A stretch of DNA of 64,000 nt from Lysinibacillus fusiformis (GCF_007362955.1 NZ_CP041696.1:2108001-2172000); one strand, 5' to 3'. Counted from the first letter of the stretch, positions 1 to 10,264 are shown. Notes: generated by a model from the sequence alone, not told the origin. Numbers and translations: made by a program.

Positions 1-182
1 ACGGTGCAGAAGTAACAACTGCATTATTACTTGAAACTGGTTTAGTGAGCAATGAAAAAGCTGGAATTAAAGTTCTTGGAAACGGAACTCTTAACAAAAA
101 GCTTACAGTAAAAGCTCATAAATTCTCAGCTTCGGCTAAAGAAGCAATTGAAAATGCCGGCGGAACTACTGAGGTGATTTAA
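1..182 (+). CDS. rplO: 50S ribosomal protein L15, C-terminal part (cut by window edge)
   Basis: The reading frame open from base 3 to the TAA at 180-182 encodes about 59 residues. It contains [19 protein letters not shown] and then [14 protein letters not shown], the conserved C-terminal region of ribosomal protein L15 of the large subunit. The N-terminal part lies outside the window. The stop overlaps the start of secY (TAATG, sharing base 182), the usual rplO-secY junction in the spc operon, so translation of the two genes is probably coupled. The identification is secure from family sequence and context. Confidence 0.93.
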   Translation, partial: GAEVTTALLLETGLVSNEKAGIKVLGNGTLNKKLTVKAHKFSASAKEAIENAGGTTEVI

Positions 183-1477
183 TGTTTCAGACAATCTCTA
201 ACTTTATGCGTGTTCGAGATATAAGAAATAAAATCATTTTCACACTTTTAATGTTAATCGTTTTTCGTATTGGGACATTCGTTCCAGTACCGAACGTTGA
301 CGCTAATGTATTAAAGGCAACTGATGAGTTTAACCTCGTTGGTTTCCTGAATACTTTCGGCGGTGGTGCTCTGAGCAACTTCTCTATTTTTGCGATGGGG
401 ATTATGCCTTACATCACAGCTTCAATCATTGTTCAGTTATTGCAAATGGACGTAGTACCGAAATTTGCTGAATGGGCAAAGCAAGGTGAAGTCGGAAGAC
501 GTAAACTTGCACAATTTACTCGTTACTTTACTATTGTTCTTGCTTTTATCCAATCATTCGCGATGTCATTTGGTTTCAATAAAATGTATGGTGGATCATT
601 GATTAAAGAAGAAGGAATTTTAACATATGTTACAATTTCGATCGTATTGACAGCGGGTACAGCATTCCTTGTATGGCTTGCTGAACAAATTACTGCTCAT
701 GGTGTTGGTAATGGTATTTCCGTTGTTATCTTCGCAGGTATCGTTGCCGCATTACCTACAGCAGCAAACCAAATTTACGCACAACAAATCGAGGGTGCGG
801 GTGATGAACTGTTTATTAACATCATTGTCCTTGCATTACTTGTTTTAATCTTACTTGCTATTGTAGTTGGTGTTATCTATGTGCAACAAGCACTACGTAA
901 AATTCCAATTCAATATGCTAAACGAGTTACTGGACGTAATCAACAAACAGGTGGTCAACAAACGCACTTACCGTTAAAGGTAAATGCTGCAGGGGTTATT
1001 CCGGTAATCTTTGCATCAGCGTTTATTATGACACCTCGTACGTTAGTTCCGTTCTTTGGTGAAAATGCTGTGACAACATTCATTGAAAGCACGTTTGATA
1101 ATACAAAACCTGTTGGGATGATTGTTTACGTTGCATTGATCATCGCGTTCACATATTTCTATGCGTTCGTACAAGTGAACCCAGAAAATGTGGCAGATAA
1201 CTTGAAAAAACAGGGTGCTTACATTCCAGGTATTCGTCCGGGTGAAAACACTCAAACGTATTTAACAAGCGTGTTATATCGTTTGACATTTGTCGGAGCG
1301 ATTTTCTTAACTGTTATTTCTATTATGCCGATTATATTCATAAACTTTATGAATTTACCTGCATCAGTGCAAATCGGTGGTACTAGTATAATTATCGTAG
1401 TCGGCGTAGCGCTAGAAACGATGAAACAGCTAGAGTCTCAACTTGTTAAACGTCACTACAAAGGCTTTATGAAATAA
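182..1477 (+). CDS. secY: Preprotein translocase subunit SecY
   Basis: This is the 431-residue central channel of the SecYEG translocon, the usual length for the Bacillus protein. The N-terminus (NFMRVRDIRNKIIFTLLMLI) and GTFVPVPNVD are typical SecY motifs. About ten hydrophobic segments follow, with the plug region (FNTFGGGALS-type, seen here as FLNTFGGGALSNFSIFAMGI) near residues 56-75. The cytoplasmic loop KRVTGRNQQTGGQQTHLPLK falls near residue 245, and the C-terminal tail is KRHYKGFMK. It follows rplO with a one-base overlap and precedes adk, as in the Firmicute spc operon. It is expected in the cell membrane, working with SecA, SecE and SecG. Confidence 0.98.
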   Translation: MFQTISNFMRVRDIRNKIIFTLLMLIVFRIGTFVPVPNVDANVLKATDEFNLVGFLNTFGGGALSNFSIFAMGIMPYITASIIVQLLQMDVVPKFAEWAKQGEVGRRKLAQFTRYFTIVLAFIQSFAMSFGFNKMYGGSLIKEEGILTYVTISIVLTAGTAFLVWLAEQITAHGVGNGISVVIFAGIVAALPTAANQIYAQQIEGAGDELFINIIVLALLVLILLAIVVGVIYVQQALRKIPIQYAKRVTGRNQQTGGQQTHLPLKVNAAGVIPVIFASAFIMTPRTLVPFFGENAVTTFIESTFDNTKPVGMIVYVALIIAFTYFYAFVQVNPENVADNLKKQGAYIPGIRPGENTQTYLTSVLYRLTFVGAIFLTVISIMPIIFINFMNLPASVQIGGTSIIIVVGVALETMKQLESQLVKRHYKGFMK

Positions 1478-1512
1478 TGTTGGTTTTTAGGGAACGTTTG
1501 CTCGTTTCCTGA

Positions 1513-2199
<687 letters not shown>

Positions 2200-2614
2200 T
2201 ACCCGGCTCCGGGCGCAGAGTACTGCTTCCGCGGGAGGCATGCGGAAGCAACAACGAAACATAATTTTTTTGAGAGTTGCAAAAGCATATTGTGCCCGGT
2301 ATATATTTCTTTTAAAAAGTGCAACATTACTTTTGAGAGAGTATAATGGGTTTCGTGGAAGCATCTGTGTAACGGGTATGAATATCTCATCCAAGACATT
2401 CCGGTATTCGTGTAAACATGGAAGATTCAGTTCCCTTACTGGTTCTGTCTATTCCGTGGATTGTGTGAAGCGAAACCAGACGAGCGTCTTTCAAACATCT
2501 CTCATACAATCCAAACATATGTTGAAACGAGGTTGCTTCTATAGTTGCAGCAGATATATCCGTTTGATGTAACGATGAGAACTTTAATTTGCATATAGAG
2601 AGGAGACAGAGTAG
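2200..2614. other. adk-infA spacer without map
   Basis: This 415-bp spacer holds no convincing gene. One + strand frame stays open through most of it, but it starts inside adk, has unusual composition and no ribosome-binding site. An 8-bp inverted repeat (GCTTCCGC 2225-2232, GCGGAAGC 2242-2249, 9-nt loop) has no T tract directly after it, so it is a doubtful terminator. In B. subtilis the adk-infA interval holds map and a small KOW-domain gene. Neither is recognisable here. Confidence 0.6.
2277..2305 (+). promoter_or_regulatory. Possible sigma-A promoter for infA-rpoA-rplQ
   Basis: TTGCAA (2277-2282), a 17-nt spacer and TATATA (2300-2305) form a reasonable sigma-A promoter. A perfect TATAAT at 2342-2347 lies just downstream but has no good -35. 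Either could start an internal transcript for the infA to rplQ genes. This is inferred from sequence only. Confidence 0.35.
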
Positions 2615-2833
2615 ATGGCGAAAGATGATGTAATTGAAGTCGAAGGGACAGTTGTTGAGACTTTGCCAAACGCGATGTTTAAGGTAGAATTAGAAAATGG
2701 ACATGTGATTTTAGCACACGTATCTGGTAAGATTCGTATGCACTTTATCCGCATTCTACCTGGAGATAAGGTTACTATTGAGTTATCTCCTTATGATTTA
2801 ACTCGCGGTCGTATCACATACCGTTTTAAATAA
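2615..2833 (+). CDS. infA: Translation initiation factor IF-1
   Basis: This is a 72-residue single OB-fold protein that occupies the ribosomal A site during initiation. The N-terminus [20 protein letters not shown], the internal [17 protein letters not shown] and the ending GRITYRFK are the IF-1 signature, at full length. The Shine-Dalgarno AGAGGAGA lies about 10 nt upstream of the ATG. It is the first gene of the infA-rpmJ-rpsM-rpsK-rpoA-rplQ cluster in its canonical position. Confidence 0.98.
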   Translation: MAKDDVIEVEGTVVETLPNAMFKVELENGHVILAHVSGKIRMHFIRILPGDKVTIELSPYDLTRGRITYRFK

Positions 2834-2870
2834 TCTTTTGCGCTCCGGACTACTAAGGAGGTTAGGTTAG

Positions 2871-2984
<114 letters not shown>

Positions 2985-3008
2985 TTATAAAGGAGGTGCA
3001 CAACGTAC

Positions 3009-3374
3009 ATGGCACGTATTTCTGGTGTTGACATTCCTCGCGACAAACGCGTGGTAATTTCATTAACTTACATTTACGGTATTGGTAAAACTTCAGCTCA
3101 GAAAGTATTAGCTGATGCAGGTATCTCTGAAGATACTCGCGTACGCGACTTAACTGAAGATGAGTTAAACAAAATCCGTGAACAATTAGACTCTTATAAA
3201 CTTGAAGGTGACTTACGTCGCGAAACTTCATTAAATATCAAACGCTTGATGGAAATCGGTTGTAACCGTGGTATCCGTCACCGTCGTGGTTTACCTGTTC
3301 GTGGTCAAAATACGAAGAACAATGCGCGTACGCGTAAAGGTCCTCGTAAAACAGTTGCGAACAAGAAAAAATAA
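3009..3374 (+). CDS. rpsM: 30S ribosomal protein S13
   Basis: A 121-residue protein of the small-subunit head that contacts P-site tRNA and the 50S subunit. The start [31 protein letters not shown], the loop [20 protein letters not shown] and the basic tail [16 protein letters not shown] are diagnostic. A strong AAAGGAGGTGC Shine-Dalgarno precedes the ATG. It lies 24 nt after rpmJ and 25 nt before rpsK, so the three are almost certainly co-transcribed. Confidence 0.98.
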   Translation: MARISGVDIPRDKRVVISLTYIYGIGKTSAQKVLADAGISEDTRVRDLTEDELNKIREQLDSYKLEGDLRRETSLNIKRLMEIGCNRGIRHRRGLPVRGQNTKNNARTRKGPRKTVANKKK

Positions 3375-3381
3375 TCGGTAA

Positions 3382-3789
<408 letters not shown>

Positions 3790-3928
3790 TGGGTGCGTCT
3801 CATATTGTATGAGAACATCATTTTTTGTACAGACTGTCTTGTGCAGATGAATAACGATACGTCAATGACGATCGAATCTATGATGGAAAGAACCTATACA
3901 TTCGATGTTTTGAGGGAGGGTAAATGAA

Positions 3929-4873
3929 ATGATCGAAATTGAAAAACCAAAGATTGAAACGGTGGAGATCAGCGAAGATTCCAAATATGGAAAGTTTGTT
4001 GTAGAACCGCTTGAACGCGGATATGGAAACACTTTGGGTAATTCTTTACGTCGTATCCTTCTGTCTTCATTACCAGGGGCTGCTGTCACTTCAATTCAAA
4101 TTGATGGCGTTCTTCACGAATTCTCAACTGTGGAAGGCGTAGTAGAAGATGTGGCTTCAATTATTTTGAACGTGAAAAAACTTGCTCTTAAAATCTACTC
4201 TGACGAAGAAAAAGTTATTGAGATTGATGTAAAGGGCGATGGTACAGTTACGGCTGCTGACATTACACATGACAGTGACGTAGAAATTTTAAACCCAGAT
4301 CTATATATTGCAACAATCGCTAAAAACGGTCATTTACGTATGCGTATGTACGCTCAACGCGGCCGTGGTTACACTCCTGCTGATCAAAACAAACGTGAGG
4401 ATCTTCCTATCGGCGTGATCCCGATCGACTCTATTTACACTCCAGTATCACGCGTCAACTTCCAAGTGGAAAATACTCGTGTAGGTCAGTCTTCTGACTA
4501 CGATAAACTTTCTCTTGATGTGTGGACAGATGGTAGCATCGGTCCGAAAGAGGCGATTTCGCTTGGAGCAAAAATTTTAACCGAGCATCTTAACATCTTC
4601 GTTGGCATGACAGATGAGGCACAAACTGCTGAAATCATGGTCGAAAAAGAAGAGGATCAAAAAGAAAAAGTTTTAGAGATGACTATCGAAGAACTTGATC
4701 TTTCTGTTCGTTCTTATAACTGCTTAAAACGCGCTGGTATTAATACAGTATTAGAACTAGCGAATAAGTCAGAAGACGATATGATGAAAGTCCGTAACCT
4801 TGGACGTAAGTCACTAGAAGAAGTAAAAGCGAAGTTAGAAGAGCTTGGTTTAGGATTACGCAAAGAAGACTAA
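3929..4873 (+). CDS. rpoA: RNA polymerase subunit alpha
   Basis: A 314-residue alpha subunit. The N-terminal domain (about residues 1-230) dimerises and assembles beta and beta'. It shows [22 protein letters not shown] near residues 29-50 and [14 protein letters not shown]. The C-terminal domain (about 245-314), with [19 protein letters not shown] and [20 protein letters not shown], is the UP-element and activator-binding module. The ATG at 3929 follows GGGAGGG. A nearby ATG at 3924 is in another frame. The length and order (rpsK-rpoA-rplQ) match Bacillus. Confidence 0.98.
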   Translation: MIEIEKPKIETVEISEDSKYGKFVVEPLERGYGNTLGNSLRRILLSSLPGAAVTSIQIDGVLHEFSTVEGVVEDVASIILNVKKLALKIYSDEEKVIEIDVKGDGTVTAADITHDSDVEILNPDLYIATIAKNGHLRMRMYAQRGRGYTPADQNKREDLPIGVIPIDSIYTPVSRVNFQVENTRVGQSSDYDKLSLDVWTDGSIGPKEAISLGAKILTEHLNIFVGMTDEAQTAEIMVEKEEDQKEKVLEMTIEELDLSVRSYNCLKRAGINTVLELANKSEDDMMKVRNLGRKSLEEVKAKLEELGLGLRKED

Positions 4874-4928
4874 GCGATTTAAACTAATTAACAAGATCAG
4901 ATATTTTCTATAAAGGAGGGAAACATCC

Positions 4929-5309
4929 ATGGGTTACAGAAAACTTGGTCGTACAAGTTCTCAACGTAAAGCGATGTTACGTGACTTAGCTACTGATTTA
5001 ATCATCAACGAGCGTATCGAAACTACTGAGGCTCGCGCTAAAGAAGTACGTAAAGCTGTTGAAAAAATGATTACTTTAGGTAAACGCGGAGATTTACATG
5101 CACGCCGTCAAGCTGCTGCATTCATCCGTCGTGAACTAGTAACAACTACTGACGAAGAAGGTAACGAAACAACTTCATTTGCGCTTCAAAAGCTATTTGA
5201 TGATGTTGCACCACGTTATGCAGAACGTCAAGGTGGTTACACTCGTATTCTTAAAGTAGGTCCTCGTCGTGGTGACGGTGCACCTGTTGTTGTGATTGAA
5301 CTAGTTTAA
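4929..5309 (+). CDS. rplQ: 50S ribosomal protein L17
   Basis: A 126-residue large-subunit protein near the peptide exit tunnel. [20 protein letters not shown] and the tail [20 protein letters not shown] are family hallmarks. It has a few more residues than the 120-residue B. subtilis protein, mainly around [13 protein letters not shown] perfect AAAGGAGG Shine-Dalgarno precedes it. It is the last gene of the alpha operon and is followed by a strong hairpin. Confidence 0.97.
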   Translation: MGYRKLGRTSSQRKAMLRDLATDLIINERIETTEARAKEVRKAVEKMITLGKRGDLHARRQAAAFIRRELVTTTDEEGNETTSFALQKLFDDVAPRYAERQGGYTRILKVGPRRGDGAPVVVIELV

Positions 5310-5330
5310 TCATAAGAGAAAACTAGTGGT

Positions 5331-5360
5331 GAAGAGGGTGGACCACCACCCTCTTTCTTT
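5331..5360 (+). terminator. Rho-independent terminator after rplQ
   Basis: AAGAGGGTGG (5332-5341) pairs perfectly with CCACCCTCTT (5346-5355) around a 4-nt loop. A T-rich tract follows, about 20 nt after the rplQ stop. Confidence 0.85.
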
Positions 5361-5387
5361 ATAAATGATTTATACGACAAATAATTA

Positions 5388-5536
5388 AGCTGAGCGTTAT
5401 GATGAGCGGACACTTTTGTGTGGCGTCTCGTTTAGCTCTCCGCACCTCATTCAAAAAGATCAAGGGCTTGAGCACCCGTGTTTCTTGTAAATGTAACGTC
5501 TAGCGCATTTCTATCGAATGAGGTGCGCGCTTTTTT
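5388..5536 (+). ncRNA. Candidate structured RNA ending in a long-loop terminator
   Basis: Downstream of the rplQ terminator, AGCTGAGCG (5388-5396) can pair with CGTTTAGCT (5429-5437) around an inner ACAC-TTTT-GTGT hairpin. Immediately after, CGCACCTCATTC (5441-5452) pairs perfectly over 12 bp with GAATGAGGTGCG (5516-5527), enclosing 63 nt and followed by CGCTTTTTT. The 12-bp stem plus T tract shows directly. That it is a separate small RNA or a leader for the ecf genes is inference. It could also be a decayed double terminator. Confidence 0.35.
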
Positions 5537-5558
5537 ATTATTTTAGGTAAGATAGGAC

Positions 5559-5587
5559 AGCGCCAATTGATGGTGCTTTTTTTTTAT
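5559..5587 (+). terminator. Possible terminator or attenuator before ecfA1
   Basis: AGCGCC (5559-5564) and GGTGCT (5572-5577) form a 6-bp stem with one G-T pair, followed by a run of nine or more T. The stem is short, so efficiency is uncertain. Confidence 0.5.
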
Positions 5588-5857
5588 CTTCATTCAGCCG
5601 ACCCATCTCTATAGATAAGGAGATGAATGTGGGTTTGGCCCTTTTTCAGTTGGTGTAAATGCCGTTTGAACGAAGATAATGCCTCCGGCGGATGTCAGAG
5701 ATTTTTGGAGGGAGTTAATTGTGCAAGCACAATTCAAAATATGGACGCAAATACGCCAAGGCGGATTTGATGGCGACATATTGATTGTGGTGGCATTCAT
5801 ACATAAAACAGTGTAAGTTAGTTAGTAGAGCTGAGCATGTAGAGAGGAGTACGAGAG
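5588..5857. other. Leader region upstream of ecfA1 with a perfect palindrome
   Basis: No gene is seen. AATTGTGC-AA-GCACAATT (5717-5734) is a perfect palindrome, and CCTCCGGCGG and CGCCAAGGCGG are further short self-complementary pieces. The stretch could be a folded leader, an operator or a dispersed repeat. I see no sigma-A promoter I would defend. Confidence 0.3.
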
Positions 5858-6703
5858 ATGCCCGAAATCTTATCGTTAAATAGTGTAACGTTTTCCTATA
5901 CACCAGATGATACAGAAAGTCGCAATGCTGTAGAGAATGTGAGCTTTGCTGTTCAAGAAGGTGAATGGATTGCCATTGTCGGCCATAATGGCTCTGGTAA
6001 ATCAACAATTGCAAAACTAATGAATGGCTTATTATTCCCGCAACAAGGGGATGTTCGTATATTGCGTCAAATACTAAATGAAGAAAATTTATGGGACAGC
6101 CGTTCGCAAATGGGAATGGTGTTTCAAAATCCTGATAATCAGTTTGTAGGAGCTACGGTACAGGATGATGTCGCCTTTGCGCTTGAAAATAACGGTGTGC
6201 CGTTTGAAGAGATGGTAAAGCGTGTCCATGCAGCCCTTGAGCAAGTAAAGATGGGGAGTTTTTTAGATCATGAGCCACACCATTTATCGGGAGGGCAAAA
6301 GCAACGTGTGGCCATTGCAGGTGCACTAGCATTAAAACCCAAATTACTCATCTTAGACGAAGCTACATCCATGTTAGATCCACAAGGACGGGCGGAGGTA
6401 TTACAAACTGTTCAAACATTACGTGCAGAAACAGGTTTAACGGTCTTATCAATTACGCATGATTTAGAAGAAGCTATGCTAGCAGATCGGGTCCTTTTTA
6501 TGAACGATGGTAAGAAGTTTGCAGAGGGGACACCTGCGGAAATTTTTGCATTTGGGGACAAGCTTGTCGAGTTAGGACTTGATTTACCATTTGCCATGAA
6601 GTTATCAAAGTTATTGCAAAAGGAAGGTGTTCCACTGATGGGACAACATATGACAGAAGAAGAGTTGGTGAATGATTTATGGACATCAAACTTCAACAAG
6701 TAA
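5858..6703 (+). CDS. ecfA1: Energy-coupling factor transporter ATPase EcfA1
   Basis: A 281-residue ABC ATPase of the shared ECF module that powers uptake by many vitamin and metal S components. Walker A is GHNGSGKST (near residues 42-50), the Q loop lies in MVFQNPDNQF, the signature is LSGGQKQRVAIAG, Walker B is LLILDEATSMLD and the switch histidine is in SITHDLEEA. It heads the ecfA1-ecfA2-ecfT-truA group after the alpha operon, as in Bacillus. Its end overlaps ecfA2 by 25 nt, so translation is probably coupled. The Shine-Dalgarno is GAGAGGAG. Confidence 0.96.
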   Translation: MPEILSLNSVTFSYTPDDTESRNAVENVSFAVQEGEWIAIVGHNGSGKSTIAKLMNGLLFPQQGDVRILRQILNEENLWDSRSQMGMVFQNPDNQFVGATVQDDVAFALENNGVPFEEMVKRVHAALEQVKMGSFLDHEPHHLSGGQKQRVAIAGALALKPKLLILDEATSMLDPQGRAEVLQTVQTLRAETGLTVLSITHDLEEAMLADRVLFMNDGKKFAEGTPAEIFAFGDKLVELGLDLPFAMKLSKLLQKEGVPLMGQHMTEEELVNDLWTSNFNK

Positions 6704-7551
6704 GCTATGCCTATGCACAAGGCACACCTTTTGAAAAACGTGCATTATTTGATGTGGATTTTGACATTCCATCACATACGTATCAAGCGATTATTGGACA
6801 TACCGGTTCTGGTAAATCTACAATCTTGCAACATTTTAATGCGCTTTTAAAGCCAACTTCCGGTGAGGTCCATATTGGTGACAGGATTGTTGTAGCTGGG
6901 AAAAAAGCGAAGGATTTAAAAGCTGTGCGTCAAAAGGTTGGCATTGTTTTTCAATTTCCCGAGCATCAGCTTTTTGAAGAAACAGTGTTAAAGGATATTA
7001 TGTTTGGCCCAATGAATTTCGGTGTTTCGGAGAAAGAGGCTGAAATTCGTGCTAGAGAGCTTGTCCGTTTAGTTGGTCTGCCGGAAAATGTGCTTGAAAA
7101 GTCACCATTTGATTTATCAGGTGGACAAATGCGTCGCGTCGCAATTGCTGGTGTACTGGCAATGGAACCTGAAGTCATTGTTTTAGACGAACCAACGGCT
7201 GGACTAGACCCACGTGGGCAAAAAGAGATTATGGATATGTTTTATGCATTGCATCAGGAACGGGGCTTAACAACAATTCTCGTCACGCACAGTATGGAAG
7301 ATGCAGCGCGTTATGCAGACAATATTGTCATTATGCATGAGGGGAAAAATGTGTTGAGAGGAACGCCCCGTGAAATTTTTAAGGATGTTCAGACATTGAA
7401 GGAATTTCGTTTAGAACCACCTCGTATTGTACGCTTCCAACATAAAATTGAAAAGATGATGAATTCATCACTATCAAAAGTGTGTTTAACAGAAGAAGAA
7501 CTAGCAAATGAAATAGCCTGCTTGCTAAGAAAGGAGCGTGCGGAATCATGA
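6679..7551 (+). CDS. ecfA2: Energy-coupling factor transporter ATPase EcfA2
   Basis: The 290-residue second ATPase of the ECF module, forming a heterodimer with EcfA1. Walker A is GHTGSGKST, the Q-loop region is GIVFQFPEHQLFEETV, the signature is LSGGQMRRVAIAG, Walker B is VIVLDEPTAGLDP and the H loop is VTHSMEDAARYA. FPEHQLFE instead of NPDNQF is the usual difference between the A2 and A1 paralogues. Its stop overlaps the ecfT start (ATGA). Confidence 0.96.
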   Translation: MDIKLQQVSYAYAQGTPFEKRALFDVDFDIPSHTYQAIIGHTGSGKSTILQHFNALLKPTSGEVHIGDRIVVAGKKAKDLKAVRQKVGIVFQFPEHQLFEETVLKDIMFGPMNFGVSEKEAEIRARELVRLVGLPENVLEKSPFDLSGGQMRRVAIAGVLAMEPEVIVLDEPTAGLDPRGQKEIMDMFYALHQERGLTTILVTHSMEDAARYADNIVIMHEGKNVLRGTPREIFKDVQTLKEFRLEPPRIVRFQHKIEKMMNSSLSKVCLTEEELANEIACLLRKERAES

Positions 7552-8345
7552 TGGAAAAAATGATTTTCGGGCGCTTCCTTCCAGGAAACTCCTTTGTGCA
7601 CAAACTAGATCCACGATCAAAGCTACTATTCGTATTTGCATTTATCATTATTGTATTTTTGGGAAATAATACGATTACGTATGCAATGTTACTCGCATTT
7701 ACGTTACTGATTGTTTTAGTATCACGTATTCGCTTGTATTTTCTAATAAACGGCTTGAAGCCCGTACTATTTTTAATGGCATTTACATTCCTACTTCATA
7801 TTTTTATGACGAAGGAAGGCGACATATTATTGCATTGGAAGTTTATAACAGTTTATGAAGAAGGCGTTCGACAAGGGATATTTATTTCAGTACGTTTCCT
7901 TGTATTAGTATTTATGACATCAATTTTAACGTTAACTACGTCCCCGATTTCAATTACGGATGGAATCGAAGTACTACTAAACCCTTTAAAAAAGGTGAAA
8001 GTACCTGTGCATGAGCTGGCCCTTATGATGTCGATTTCCCTGCGCTTTATTCCAACATTAATGGATGAGACCGATAAAATTATGAAGGCACAAATGGCAC
8101 GTGGATCGGATTTGTCCTCAGGACCAATAAAAGATCGTATTAAGGCGGTTGTCCCACTACTAGTCCCTCTATTTGTGAGTGCTTTTAAACGCGCGGAGGA
8201 TTTGGCGACGGCAATGGAAGTACGAGGCTACCGTGGGGGCGAAGGACGTACCCGCTATCGTCAGCTGAAGTGGGATATGGGCGATACATTTGCTCTTGTA
8301 TTATTAGTAGCAATGGCTGTTTTACTATTCTTCTATAGAAGTTAA
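7548..8345 (+). CDS. ecfT: Energy-coupling factor transporter transmembrane protein EcfT
   Basis: A 265-residue membrane scaffold joining the EcfA1/A2 ATPases to substrate-binding S components. Hydrophobic segments fill the N-terminal half. The cytoplasmic coupling helices carry the two A/V-R-G motifs, seen as MARGSDLSSG (near residues 182-191) and MEVRGYRGG (near 223-231), which touch the ATPases. The start overlaps the ecfA2 stop, with AAGGAGCG upstream. No S-component gene is adjacent, consistent with a group II shared ECF module. Confidence 0.95.
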   Translation: MMEKMIFGRFLPGNSFVHKLDPRSKLLFVFAFIIIVFLGNNTITYAMLLAFTLLIVLVSRIRLYFLINGLKPVLFLMAFTFLLHIFMTKEGDILLHWKFITVYEEGVRQGIFISVRFLVLVFMTSILTLTTSPISITDGIEVLLNPLKKVKVPVHELALMMSISLRFIPTLMDETDKIMKAQMARGSDLSSGPIKDRIKAVVPLLVPLFVSAFKRAEDLATAMEVRGYRGGEGRTRYRQLKWDMGDTFALVLLVAMAVLLFFYRS

Positions 8346-8358
8346 AAGGAGTAACTTT

Positions 8359-9099
8359 ATGCGACGATTAAAAGCAATAATTAGTTATGATGGAACGCAA
8401 TTTTCTGGCTACCAAGTACAACCTGGAGAGCGTACGGTACAAGCAGAACTTGAGCGTGTACTTGCCATCATGCATAAAGGGGAAAAGGTGAAGGTCACTG
8501 CAAGTGGTCGTACGGATGCAAGAGTACATGCAACTGGGCAAACACTGCATTTTGATACGCGGCTTACTATCCCGATAGAAAAGTATATGAAGGCACTAAA
8601 TGTTCAGTTACCAAGGGACATTCGGGTATTAACAATGGAAGACGTCGCTACTGATTTTCATGCGCGTTATAGTGTGACAGGAAAACGCTATCGTTATATT
8701 TGGTCATGTGAGTCTATACAAAGTCCATTTCGCAGACATTACACGGTTGAGACAAATGGCCAGAAGCCTGATGTTGCAGTGATGCGGGAGGCGGCCCAAG
8801 CGATAATAGGTACGCACGATTTCTCATGCTTCTGTGCGGCTAATACAAGTGTGCAGGATAAGGTGAGAACAGTATATACTCTCGAGTTTGAGTGGCATGG
8901 AGAAGAGCTACATATGATTATCGAAGGTAGTGGTTTCCTATATAACATGGTGCGCATCATTGCAGGTACTTTATGGGAAGTTGGCATCGGACGACGCGAG
9001 ATTGTCAATGTAGAAAAGGTCGTAGCATCGATGAATCGCGATAAAGCTGGTAAAACCGCACCACCACAAGGTTTATACCTTGAAAAAGTATTCTATTAG
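8359..9099 (+). CDS. truA: tRNA pseudouridine synthase A
   Basis: A 246-residue cytoplasmic enzyme making pseudouridine at tRNA positions 38-40. The catalytic aspartate is in GRTDARVHATGQ (near residues 51-62). YDGTQFSGYQVQP at the N-terminus, KRYRYIWS and GSGFLYNMVRIIAGTLWEVG are other conserved segments. The length matches the family. The Shine-Dalgarno AAAGGAG sits 13 nt after the ecfT stop, so the gene is part of the ecf transcript, as in Bacillus. Confidence 0.96.
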   Translation: MRRLKAIISYDGTQFSGYQVQPGERTVQAELERVLAIMHKGEKVKVTASGRTDARVHATGQTLHFDTRLTIPIEKYMKALNVQLPRDIRVLTMEDVATDFHARYSVTGKRYRYIWSCESIQSPFRRHYTVETNGQKPDVAVMREAAQAIIGTHDFSCFCAANTSVQDKVRTVYTLEFEWHGEELHMIIEGSGFLYNMVRIIAGTLWEVGIGRREIVNVEKVVASMNRDKAGKTAPPQGLYLEKVFY

Positions 9100-9227
9100 C
9101 TGTGCATTTACAAGAATTTTATTGCGCTGTAAATAGGAGAATTACCATTCAAAAAAGGGTGGAAATATGCCTAGGTAAATCTGGTCATTTACCCTGTACA
9201 ACATCACCAGGTGTTTAATGAAATTAC

Positions 9228-9256
9228 TTGACTTTAAAAGGCATTCATTATATGAT
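9228..9256 (+). promoter_or_regulatory. Sigma-A promoter for rplM-rpsI
   Basis: TTGACT (9228-9233), a 17-nt spacer and TATGAT (9251-9256) form a near-consensus sigma-A promoter. Transcription would start near 9263, leaving about 94 nt of leader before rplM. Confidence 0.8.
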
Positions 9257-9262
9257 AACAGA

Positions 9263-9356
9263 TGGTATTTTCATTACCACCACAAATAAGCCCCGAAACT
9301 TATAGTGTAGTCTAATGAAAAATAACGGTAATCGAATTGATTAGGAGGATATATAC
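9263..9356 (+). promoter_or_regulatory. Probable L13 leader (autoregulatory 5' UTR of rplM)
   Basis: The roughly 94-nt untranslated leader between the promoter and rplM occupies the place of the Firmicute L13 leader RNA, through which L13 is thought to repress its own operon. I inferred this from position and length. I did not verify the pairing against a covariance model. Confidence 0.45.
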
Positions 9357-9794
9357 ATGCGTACAACATTCATGGCTAAAGGTCACGAAGTAGACCGTAA
9401 ATGGTTAGTAGTTGATGCAGAAGGCCAAACTCTTGGACGTTTAGCTTCTGAAGTAGCTGCAATCTTACGTGGTAAACATAAACCAACATTCACACCAAAC
9501 GTTGACACAGGTGATCACGTAATCATCATCAACGCTGACAAAATCCATTTAACTGGTAACAAATTAGAGGGTAAACTTTACCGTCACCATACTCAATTTG
9601 CGGGTGGTTTAAAAACTCGTACTGCTGGTGAAATGTTAGAGAAGTACCCAACAAAAATGATTGAATTAGCTATTAAAGGGATGCTTCCTAAAAACTCTTT
9701 AGGTCGCAAAATGTTCGGTAAACTAAATGTTTACACTGGAACAGAGCACCCACATGCTGCACAAAAACCAGAAGCATATGAGCTTCGCGGATAA
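9357..9794 (+). CDS. rplM: 50S ribosomal protein L13
   Basis: A 145-residue large-subunit assembly protein. Signature segments are [61 protein letters not shown] and the C-terminal [15 protein letters not shown]. The ATG at 9357 follows TTAGGAGGA. It is co-transcribed with rpsI 25 nt downstream, the universal L13-S9 pair. Confidence 0.98.
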   Translation: MRTTFMAKGHEVDRKWLVVDAEGQTLGRLASEVAAILRGKHKPTFTPNVDTGDHVIIINADKIHLTGNKLEGKLYRHHTQFAGGLKTRTAGEMLEKYPTKMIELAIKGMLPKNSLGRKMFGKLNVYTGTEHPHAAQKPEAYELRG

Positions 9795-9819
9795 TATAAA
9801 TTAAGAGGAGGATATTACT

Positions 9820-10212
9820 TTGGCACAAGTTCAATACATCGGCACTGGTCGCCGTAAAAGCTCTGTAGCTCGTGTACGTTTAGTACCAGGTACAGGTAAA
9901 ATTGTTATCAACAAACGTGAAATCGAAGAATACGTACCATTCGCTGCATTACGTGAAGTAATTAAACAACCATTAGTAGCTACTGAAACTACAGGAAGCT
10001 ATGATATCCACGTAAACGTTAACGGTGGTGGATACACTGGTCAAGCTGGTGCTGTACGTCACGGTATCGCTCGTGCTCTACTTCAAGTAGACCCAGACTT
10101 CCGTGCTGCACTAAAATCTGCTGGATTACTTACTCGTGATTCACGCATGAAAGAACGTAAAAAACCAGGTCTACGCGGCGCTCGTCGTGCACCTCAGTTC
10201 TCAAAACGTTAA
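9820..10212 (+). CDS. rpsI: 30S ribosomal protein S9
   Basis: A 130-residue small-subunit protein whose C-terminal tail reaches the P-site tRNA. The TTG start at 9820 is supported by AAGAGGAGGA just upstream and by the conserved [20 protein letters not shown] immediately after. [20 protein letters not shown] and the tail ending in PQFSKR are typical. It ends the rplM-rpsI transcript at a clear terminator. Confidence 0.98.
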   Translation: MAQVQYIGTGRRKSSVARVRLVPGTGKIVINKREIEEYVPFAALREVIKQPLVATETTGSYDIHVNVNGGGYTGQAGAVRHGIARALLQVDPDFRAALKSAGLLTRDSRMKERKKPGLRGARRAPQFSKR

Positions 10213-10231
10213 TCTACGGAATATTCGTTTC

Positions 10232-10264
10232 AAACTCTCAAGCTTATGCTTGGGAGTTTTTTTT
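10232..10264 (+). terminator. Rho-independent terminator after rpsI
   Basis: AAACTCTCAAGC (10232-10243) pairs with GCTTGGGAGTTT (10248-10259), with one T-G pair and the loop TTAT, followed by a run of T. Confidence 0.9.

Noticed and set aside
2342-2347. Perfect TATAAT as the main infA promoter
   Set aside because: No acceptable -35 at 16-18 nt; kept only as a remark under the upstream candidate.
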